A stretch of 49,732 bases of DNA from positions 1-49,732 of the forward strand of contig JAJZQW010000012.1 of the NCBI GenBank assembly GCA_021802985.1, read 5' to 3'. Position 1 is the first letter of the stretch, and each line of letters begins with the position of its first letter. Positions 44,571 to 49,732 of the stretch are shown piece after piece. Below the pieces are notes generated by a model. It worked only from the letters and a program-made list of their open reading frames with translations. It had not been told where the DNA came from and searched no databases. A program made the translations under genes and the position numbers. The stretch comes from Acidobacteriota bacterium (GTDB taxonomy: Bacteria; Acidobacteriota; Holophagae; Holophagales; Holophagaceae).

Positions 44571-44983
44571 TCACCCAGCCCCATGCAGGGGCGGGAGATG
44601 CCGCTTCCAATTTGTCTTAATGCAGGCCTTTGTCTTTTACTCCTGCATTCGTTCAGCGTGGTGTCGCTGTCTGGCTCAAACCGTCCTTTCGCTTGCGGGA
44701 GTGCCGGGGGCCGAATGCGTCGCTAACGCGTTTCCGTACCCTCGCCGCCGGTTCAGCAGCGCGGGCCCCGTCGACGGGGAAATCGCAGAAACGACACACC
44801 GGGTGATCAAGGTTCGTACTCCCATGGTTTGATCCTTCAGCTTCGGGGTTCAATAAGCATGTTCTATTCCAAAATATAAATATATATATTCAATTGATTT
44901 ATGAAAACGATCTAGATGATACCCCTCGCCTCTTGATCAAGATGACGTATCCTTCCCTTCAATTTGAATGACGGGGTAAACCC
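44571..44983. other. divergent intergenic region with AT-rich core
   Basis: This region of about 410 bases separates the cassette head from the sigma-54 activator gene. A GC-rich part (44660-44800) contains a 14-base palindrome, CCCCGTCGACGGGG. A very AT-rich patch near 44870-44910 (runs of ATATAT) is unlike the rest of the window. No gene is seen. It probably holds promoters for both directions and activator binding sites. Confidence 0.5.
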
Positions 44984-46651
44984 ATGGGCATCGGTGATCT
45001 GGATCTCGATGAACTGCTGCAGGTGGACCCGGAAGGGGGGATGATCCGCTTCGCCGGCCAGCGCGCGCTGGTCCTGGACGCGGTCGCGATGGGGCTCCTC
45101 CGGAAGTACCTTGTCGAGAACTTTGGCCACCTGGCCGCCCGCACCGTGCTCACCCAGTTCGGGTTCGCCCATGGCTGGCGCATGGCCGAAGCCATGCAGG
45201 CCGAGTTCAAGTGGGACAGCCCGGAAGACTGGCAGAACGCGGGCATCCGCATCCACGCCCTGGAAGGCCTCTTCCGGGTCGAGCCGGGCAGCACGGGGCC
45301 CCTCTCCCGGGAGGGCATGGTGGTTTTCTCCTCCTACGAGGCGGAGCAGCATCTCCTGCACTTCGGGCGCTCGGATGTCCCCGTGTGCTGGACCATCTGC
45401 GGCCTCACCAGCGGCTACCTCAGCCGGAGCACCGGCAAGGAGATCTACGTCCTCGAGGATCGCTGCGTCTGCAAGGGCGGCGCCGCCTGCCATCTCTCCG
45501 GGCGCACGCGCGAGGAATGGGGGGAGGAACGGGCGGGAGAGTTGCGTTTCTTCGAGCCGAACCTCCTCCAGGAATGCCTCGATGTCTCGCTCCACCGGGT
45601 CACCGAGACCCTGAAGCTGTCCGAACGGAAGCTCCATGAGCACCGCCGGGCCCTGGTCCGGGTGGCCCCCGAGGTCGAGGAGCCCCTGGGGATCATCGCC
45701 AAGAGCCCCAAGATGCGGCAGGTCGTGGATCTGGCGCGCCGGGTGGCCAAGGTCGATTCCACCGTCCTCATCACCGGGGAAAGCGGCTCGGGCAAGGAGC
45801 GGGTCGCGCGGCTCATCCATGAGGAATCCATGCGGGCCGGTCGTCCCTTCGTGGCGGTCAACTGCGGCGCCATCACGGAGACACTCCTCGAAAGCGAGCT
45901 CTTCGGCCACGCCCGCGGGGCCTTTTCCGGCGCGGTGCAGGACCGGCCGGGCCTGTTCGAGGCGGCCAACAGCGGAACGCTGCTGCTGGATGAGGTCGGC
46001 GAGATCTCGCCGGGCATGCAGGTCAAGCTCCTGCGGGTGATCCAGGAACGGGAGATCCGGCGCGTCGGCGAGAACAAGAGCCGGCCGGTCGATGTGCGCA
46101 TCCTGGCCGCGACCAACCGCGACCTGGCGCTCGGCGTCTCGGTCAACGCCTTTCGGCAGGATCTCTACTACCGGCTCAAGGTCGTCGAACTCCAAGTGCC
46201 GCCCCTCCGGGAGCGCCGGGACGACATCCTGCCCCTTGCGCGGGTGCTGCTCGGGGGCGCGGCGTTGTGGATGAAGCGCAAGATCTCGGGCATTTCCCCG
46301 GGTGCCGCCGATCAGCTGCTGCGCTACGAGTGGCCGGGCAATGTGCGCGAGCTCGAAAACACCATGGAGCGGGCCGTCGCGCTCGCACCCGGCAACCGCG
46401 TGGAACTGGATGATCTGCCCGAGGAGGTCCGCCAGGCTTCCCCGAAGCCCGTGCCCATCCTGGGGGCGGTGCGGTCACTTGAGGAGATCGAGAAGGACTA
46501 CATCCTCGCGGTGCTGGACCTGAACGGCGGCAACCAGACGCGGGCCGCCGAACAGCTCCAGATCGGCTCGTCCACCCTGTACCGCAGGCTCAAGAGCTAC
46601 GGCTTGAGCAACGGAGAGCCTGGCTCGGAAGGGCCCCGGGTCCTGCTCTGA
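44984..46651 (+). CDS. sigma-54-dependent activator with XylR-N and V4R sensor domains
   Basis: A 555-residue enhancer-binding protein. The N-terminal XylR-type region (LVLDAVAMGLLRKYLVENFG; FGFAHGWRMAEAM) leads to a V4R ligand-binding domain with a cysteine cluster (DRCVCKGGAACHLSGR). The AAA+ domain has Walker A GESGSGKE, the sigma-54 contact loop as GAFSGA rather than GAFTGA, Walker B LLLDEVGEI and an arginine-rich sensor. A Fis-type helix-turn-helix ends it (GNQTRAAEQLQIGSSTLYRRL). Relatives respond to aromatics; here the ligand is unknown. No aromatic-degradation genes are near. It is divergent from the envelope cassette, which it may control. Confidence 0.9.
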   Translation: MGIGDLDLDELLQVDPEGGMIRFAGQRALVLDAVAMGLLRKYLVENFGHLAARTVLTQFGFAHGWRMAEAMQAEFKWDSPEDWQNAGIRIHALEGLFRVEPGSTGPLSREGMVVFSSYEAEQHLLHFGRSDVPVCWTICGLTSGYLSRSTGKEIYVLEDRCVCKGGAACHLSGRTREEWGEERAGELRFFEPNLLQECLDVSLHRVTETLKLSERKLHEHRRALVRVAPEVEEPLGIIAKSPKMRQVVDLARRVAKVDSTVLITGESGSGKERVARLIHEESMRAGRPFVAVNCGAITETLLESELFGHARGAFSGAVQDRPGLFEAANSGTLLLDEVGEISPGMQVKLLRVIQEREIRRVGENKSRPVDVRILAATNRDLALGVSVNAFRQDLYYRLKVVELQVPPLRERRDDILPLARVLLGGAALWMKRKISGISPGAADQLLRYEWPGNVRELENTMERAVALAPGNRVELDDLPEEVRQASPKPVPILGAVRSLEEIEKDYILAVLDLNGGNQTRAAEQLQIGSSTLYRRLKSYGLSNGEPGSEGPRVLL

Positions 46652-46698
46652 ACTTCGCCCCCGGCTGGCGCAAGGACCCCACGGAGCCGGACGGGGCA

Positions 46699-46842
46699 TT
46701 AGTAGTTCATGTGGACGTTCTTGATGTCGGCAAGGGCGCCCGACCCATGGCAGACCAGGCACTGCTCGTTGGACTGCAGGGCGATGGTGGCGCCCTGGGT
46801 GCCCGTGCTCCCAGCGGCTGAGGGGCTGAAGCGAGGTGCTGG
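46699..46842 (-). pseudogene. 3' remnant of a multiheme c-type cytochrome
   Basis: The last roughly 45 codons of a frame that ends HMNY-stop contain NEQCLVCHGSGALADIKNVH, with a CxxCH heme-binding motif. This is how large multiheme cytochromes of metal-reducing bacteria often end. Upstream similarity stops near 46842, and the continuing frame there is the antisense of another remnant. No start codon or signal peptide is present. I read it as the stump of a deleted gene. Confidence 0.6.
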
Positions 46843-46989
46843 GTGTGTGGTCGGATCGTTGCCCGGGTGCTCAAGAAAGCCTGGACGAAGGACGGGCGCA
46901 TCGTCATCCCGCCGATGTTCCGCCCCAGCTACAACATCGCCCCTACGCAGGGCATCATCGTGTTTCGGGCGGGTGGATGCCCGGGGTAG
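46843..46989 (+). pseudogene. 5' remnant of an SRAP (YedK/HMCES-like) gene
   Basis: From a GTG at 46843, 48 codons read VCGRIVARVLKKAW..., with FRPSYNIAPTQGIIVF further on, before a TAG stop. SRAP proteins, which crosslink to abasic sites in single-stranded DNA, begin MCGR with Cys2 as the catalytic residue and contain the NIAPTQ motif. Full proteins have about 200 residues. Here everything after the first quarter, including the catalytic Glu and His region, is missing. A GAGG site remains in front of the GTG. It abuts the cytochrome remnant head-on. Confidence 0.65.
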
Positions 46990-47320
46990 GCATTGTGAAC
47001 GCCACAGGAGTGGCGGTTTCCAGCTAGTTGGAATCCTGCAAGGTCGGTTAGTAGATCGACCACCCCTGGGGGATTGGACGATAGGAGGGGACGATTTTGA
47101 AAAACCCCACCCGGGGGGTCCCAGTGTTCCGAGGGCGTGTGGGAGCGTTAGAGCGCTAACAGGAGGGTTCTTGCGCCTAATCCGCACACTCATCACGCTC
47201 AGACCCAATACCCATGCGGGTTCCGGAGGATTTTGACTTGCACCTCTATTGCACCTGACCTACCTTTAACTGCTACAACAACCCTCGTGAGCGAGGCAGT
47301 CGTCATCTTTGGCAGGTACG
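46990..47320. other. decayed non-coding stretch before tRNA-Asn
   Basis: I see no convincing gene here. Base composition is more mixed than in the core, with poly-purine and poly-pyrimidine runs. A small hairpin (GTTAG-AGCG-CTAAC, about 47146-47159) is present. Near 47222-47236 the sequence TCCGGAGGATTTTGA resembles the tRNA 3' end on the same strand (TCCGGAGGAGGGATTTGAA), a possible degraded attachment site. Confidence 0.4.
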
Positions 47321-47323
47321 CGA

Positions 47324-47355
47324 AAAGCCCCGGAACCGTTGGGTTCCAGGGCTTT
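47324..47355 (-). terminator. terminator of tRNA-Asn
   Basis: Stem 47324-47330 with 47349-47355, and 47332-47337 with 47342-47347, with one C/A mismatch and a 4-base loop. On the minus strand it ends in TTTT, six bases past the tRNA. Confidence 0.8.
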
Positions 47356-47360
47356 CGTTC

Positions 47361-47436
47361 TGGCTCCGGAGGAGGGATTTGAACCCCCGACCTAGTGATT
47401 AACAGTCACCCGCTCTGACCCCTGAGCTACTCCGGA
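47361..47436 (-). tRNA. tRNA-Asn(GTT)
   Basis: On the minus strand a full cloverleaf can be drawn: acceptor TCCGGAG with CTCCGGA, D arm GCTC...GAGC, anticodon arm GGTGA-CTGTTAA-TCACT, and T arm GGGGG-TTCAAAT-CCCTC with a G-T pair. The anticodon is GTT (Asn). GCCA at the 3' end is encoded. It is 76 bases long and followed by a terminator. Confidence 0.96.
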
Positions 47437-47493
47437 AAGGGGGAAGGTTCATTCTACCGGAGGCGGTCGCGAATTCAAGCGGGGACGGGCGGT

Positions 47494-48078
47494 CTAGCCG
47501 CGCTGGAGTTCCATGAGGATCTGCCGGGCGGTGGCCTTGAGGGTGTCGATGACGCCGGTGCCCTGGTTGGCCACGGCCTCGATCATGGGCTCGTTCCGGA
47601 AGCGGAGGAGGCGCTCCATCTCGGCTACGGGGGCGGCGGAAGGCATGTCGCGCTTGTTCAACTGCAGGACGTACGGGATGGAACGGATGTCGAACCCGTT
47701 CTCCTTGAGGTTGGTGGCCAGGTTCGCGATGGACTCGATGTTGGCCTCCATCCGGGCCCTCTGGCTGTCGGCCACGAAGATGATGCCGTCACAGCCCCGC
47801 AGGATGAGTTTCCGGCTGGCGTCGTAGAAGACCTGGCCGGGCACCGTGTAGAGATGGAAGCGGACCTTGAAGCCCTTGACCATGCCCATGTCCAGGGGCA
47901 GGAAATCGAAGAACAGCGTGCGGTCGGTCTCCGTGGCCAGGCTGACCAGCTTGCCCCGCTTGTCCGGATTGGCCTGCTCGTAGATCCACTGGATGTTGGT
48001 GGTCTTCCCGCAGAGGCCGGGCCCATAGTAGACGATCTTGCAGTTGATCTCGCGGGACGCGTAGTTGATGAAGGTCAT
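47494..48078 (-). CDS. mglA: MglA-type small GTPase
   Basis: A 194-residue Ras-like GTPase, very close to Myxococcus MglA, which sets the leading cell pole for twitching and gliding motility. Walker A is GPGLCGKTTN (Lys25, Thr26), the G3 region is LYTVPGQVFYDASRK, and base specificity comes from LNKRD. Bacterial MglA differs from Ras by TVPGQ in place of DxxGQ, as seen here. The partner mglB lies directly upstream with a 15-base gap, forming the usual pair. Motility systems using it are not in the window apart from motA-motB. Confidence 0.95.
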   Translation of the reverse strand: MTFINYASREINCKIVYYGPGLCGKTTNIQWIYEQANPDKRGKLVSLATETDRTLFFDFLPLDMGMVKGFKVRFHLYTVPGQVFYDASRKLILRGCDGIIFVADSQRARMEANIESIANLATNLKENGFDIRSIPYVLQLNKRDMPSAAPVAEMERLLRFRNEPMIEAVANQGTGVIDTLKATARQILMELQRG

Positions 48079-48093
48079 GGCCGGTTCCCGGGC

Positions 48094-48591
48094 TCAATCG
48101 CCGAAAAGCCGGTCGATGTCTTCGTCCGTGATCTCCGAGAAGGGGCTCTCGAAGCGGCTGCCCGCATCGGATTCCTTCTGCGCCCGCTGTTCCACCTGGT
48201 CGAAGATCTCCTGGAGTTCCTTGCTGGCCTTCTTCACCCGCAGCCGCACCAGGGCCAGGCTCGAGTTCTGGTCGAAGATCACCACCAGGATGCCGCGCTT
48301 GCCCACGATGGAGATGTGGAGGTTGTCCTTCTCCCCCTCGTGGAAGAGCAGGCTGAACTCCTTCTCCCCGATGAGCTTGGCCAGGCCATCCGTAGCCGCC
48401 ACGTTCCCGGCGGTGAGGGAGGCGAGGCTGGTGGCGTCGATGCTCTTCACGTCGCCGGCCGCGGCGATCTGCTGGCCGTTCTTGTCCACCAGGAACACCA
48501 CCTTGGCGGAAGCATCCTTCGCGAGGCGGCCAATGATCTCCTGGAGGAGCTTGTACTCCTCCTCAAACATGATGAGATCTAACTTGGCCAC
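48094..48591 (-). CDS. mglB: MglB roadblock/LC7 protein (GAP for MglA)
   Basis: A 165-residue roadblock/LC7 protein, the GTPase-activating partner of MglA that marks the lagging pole. It closely follows Myxococcus MglB: AKVVFLVDKNGQQIAAAG, SLASLTAGNVAATDGLAKLIG, ISIVGKRGILVVIFD and the acidic tail EITDEDIDRLFGD. A GTG start at 48591 is chosen because GGAGG lies five bases before it and the Myxococcus protein has a similar short extension before (M)(F/Y)EEE. An ATG at 48570 is the alternative. deoC ends 46 bases upstream. Confidence 0.93.
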   Translation of the reverse strand: MAKLDLIMFEEEYKLLQEIIGRLAKDASAKVVFLVDKNGQQIAAAGDVKSIDATSLASLTAGNVAATDGLAKLIGEKEFSLLFHEGEKDNLHISIVGKRGILVVIFDQNSSLALVRLRVKKASKELQEIFDQVEQRAQKESDAGSRFESPFSEITDEDIDRLFGD

Positions 48592-48637
48592 AACGACCTC
48601 CAGGGGACAACTCCTTGGAGGATACCGCACTTGAGGA

Positions 48638-49474
48638 TCAGTAGGCCCCCGCGCCCGTCCCCCCCTGGGCCACTGCGACCGAGGCCGATAACCCCAGCCG
48701 GGTCGCTCCGGCGAGGACCATGGCCAGGGCCGTCTCGTAGGTACGGATGCCGCCGGAGGCCTTGACGCCCATCCCGGTCCCCACGGATCGGCGCAGGAGG
48801 GCCACGTCGGCCTCCGTGGCCCCGCCGGTGGAGAACCCGGTGGAGGTCTTCACGAAATCCAGGCCGGCCTCCAGGGCCAGGACACAGGCCTGGACCTTCT
48901 CCGCATCGGTGAGCAGGCAGGTCTCCAGGATCACCTTCAGCACCGCTGGCGCCGGCACCGCGGCCCGGAGCGCCTCGAGATCCTTCGCGACCCGCGCCCA
49001 GTCACCCGACTTGACCGGGCCGAGGGCCAACACCATGTCCACTTCCTGAGCACCTTCGCGAAGGGCCGTCTCCGCCTCGAAGGCCTTGACCCGGGTCGCG
49101 GTGGCCCCCAGCGGAAAGCCCACCACGGTGCAGGTCCGGACCGGACTGCCCTTCAAGAGACCCGAGGCCAGCGGCACCCAGACCGGATTGACGCAGACAG
49201 AGGCGAAGCCGTATTGGAGGGCCTCTGCGCACAGCACCTCCACCTGGGGTCCCGAGGCGTCCGCCTTGAGGAGGGTGTGGTCGATGAGAGGTGTCAGGTC
49301 CCAGGGACCCGCCGGCGGCCGGCACTCGGCGGCGGGACGGTGGTGCACCCCCTGCGCATCCCGGAGGAGGCACCGGCCCTCCTCGCACCCGAGCAGTTGG
49401 TTCCGCCCCCCCTGGGGATGGAACGCGGTCCGGGCACGGACTTCGGCGGTGAGATCGAGCAGCAGGTCTTTCAT
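48638..49474 (-). CDS. deoC: deoxyribose-phosphate aldolase
   Basis: A class I aldolase of about 278 residues that splits 2-deoxyribose-5-phosphate into glyceraldehyde-3-phosphate and acetaldehyde. Signatures are [47 protein letters not shown], the Schiff-base lysine region [10 protein letters not shown] and [15 protein letters not shown] with [14 protein letters not shown]. About 60 residues precede the usual start of the enzyme and contain two cysteines ([11 protein letters not shown]); short DeoC proteins lack this. Starts at 49474, 49483 and 49486 are all possible with weak ribosome sites. It is upstream of mglB on the same strand. Confidence 0.92.
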   Translation of the reverse strand: MKDLLLDLTAEVRARTAFHPQGGRNQLLGCEEGRCLLRDAQGVHHRPAAECRPPAGPWDLTPLIDHTLLKADASGPQVEVLCAEALQYGFASVCVNPVWVPLASGLLKGSPVRTCTVVGFPLGATATRVKAFEAETALREGAQEVDMVLALGPVKSGDWARVAKDLEALRAAVPAPAVLKVILETCLLTDAEKVQACVLALEAGLDFVKTSTGFSTGGATEADVALLRRSVGTGMGVKASGGIRTYETALAMVLAGATRLGLSASVAVAQGGTGAGAY

Positions 49475-49520
49475 GGTTTCCATCATGGCGCCAAGGACCC
49501 ACACCGGATAGATGGACCCA

Positions 49521-49548
49521 AAAAAAGCGGGCCGAAGCCCGCTTTTTT
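49521..49548. terminator. strong bidirectional terminator
   Basis: A perfect 12-bp stem (49521-49532 with 49537-49548) closes a CGAA loop, with six A on one side and six T on the other. It terminates the minus-strand lysine-rich gene to its right. Confidence 0.92.
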
Positions 49549-49566
49549 GAGTGCTGGGGAAGAAAG

Positions 49567-49732
49567 TTACTTCTTCTCTTCCTTCTTGGTCACGGCCTTC
49601 TTCTCGGCCTTCTTGGCTTCCTTCTTCTCGGCCTTCTTCTCTTCCGCGTTCATGGCCTTCTTCTCGGCAGGAGCGGCCTCGGCCTTCTTCGCGGCCTTCT
49701 TGGCAACGTGGTGCTTCTTGACCTTCTTCTCA
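49567..49732 (-). CDS. lysine/alanine-rich histone-H1-like protein (partial)
   Basis: The C-terminal 54 or so residues of a gene that continues past the window edge. It consists of Lys, Ala and Glu repeats ([31 protein letters not shown]), ending in a TAA stop at 49567-49569, 18 bases before the terminator. Such tails occur in bacterial histone-H1-like DNA-binding proteins and in other low-complexity proteins. Without the N-terminus the family cannot be fixed. Confidence 0.6.
   Translation of the reverse strand, partial: EKKVKKHHVAKKAAKKAEAAPAEKKAMNAEEKKAEKKEAKKAEKKAVTKKEEKK

Noticed and set aside
44870..44910. AT-rich patch as a replication origin.
   Set aside because: No DnaA boxes or origin-associated genes; a promoter region for the divergent genes is simpler.
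47146..47159. Small palindrome in the decayed region as a recombination core site.
   Set aside because: Five-bp arms only; such hairpins are common by chance and no integrase is present.

Overview
The window is high-GC bacterial DNA with dense, mostly operon-like gene packing. A eukaryote-type citrate synthase, a Myxococcus-like MglA/MglB pair, proton-motive MotA/MotB, the tail of a multiheme c-type cytochrome and a GxxExxY gene inside short-period inverted repeats together suggest an Acidobacteriota genome of the Geothrix/Holophaga type. This is inferred from gene content; no rRNA is present to confirm it.

Left part (1-24,270), mainly core genome. It holds hup, rplI, a PilZ protein, a DegT-type aminotransferase, lysS, an outer-membrane protein, gltA, pyrG, argS, a lone N-terminal transketolase subunit, rpsT, gluQ, a membrane-anchored methyltransferase, a deoxyhypusine-synthase-like enzyme, motA-motB, a LolA-like protein, a ManC/type II phosphomannose isomerase pair split into two genes, pfkA behind a CheZ-like protein, thiC and a DJ-1/PfpI protein. 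Its intergenic spaces are repeat-rich: an array of hairpins behind hup, copies of the 3' tails of hup and rpsT placed downstream of the genes themselves, two copies of a palindrome with a compensatory base-pair change, and three elements built from purine-rich inverted arms, one of which carries the GxxExxY gene.

Middle part (24,257-44,528), a 20-kb block of about 18 consecutive minus-strand genes. In transcription order: an ice-binding-type (DUF3494) lipoprotein, an OmpA protein with two peptidoglycan-binding modules, a Lys-His-Asp repeat protein, a triple-BON protein, an sll1863-type coiled coil, a 49-residue lmo0937-type membrane peptide, a Dps-like protein lacking expected ferroxidase histidines, DUF948-like and YtxH proteins, a second OmpA protein, an alpha/beta hydrolase, a YflT/17M-like stress protein, a zinc alcohol dehydrogenase, a cardiolipin-synthase-like enzyme, a secreted Gln/Pro/Arg-rich protein, a CheB-CheR-PAS fusion, a PAS histidine kinase and a proton-pumping P-type ATPase. 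It reads as an envelope and general-stress cassette. A divergent XylR/V4R-type sigma-54 activator (44,984-46,651) sits at its head, and a near-consensus -24/-12 element precedes the first cassette gene.

Right part (46,652-49,732). Two gene remnants abut (a cytochrome 3' end and an SRAP/YedK 5' end), followed by a decayed non-coding stretch and tRNA-Asn(GTT); this looks like the scar of a rearrangement or island edge. Then come mglA, mglB and deoC on the minus strand, a strong terminator and the 3' end of a lysine/alanine-rich histone-H1-like gene cut by the window edge.
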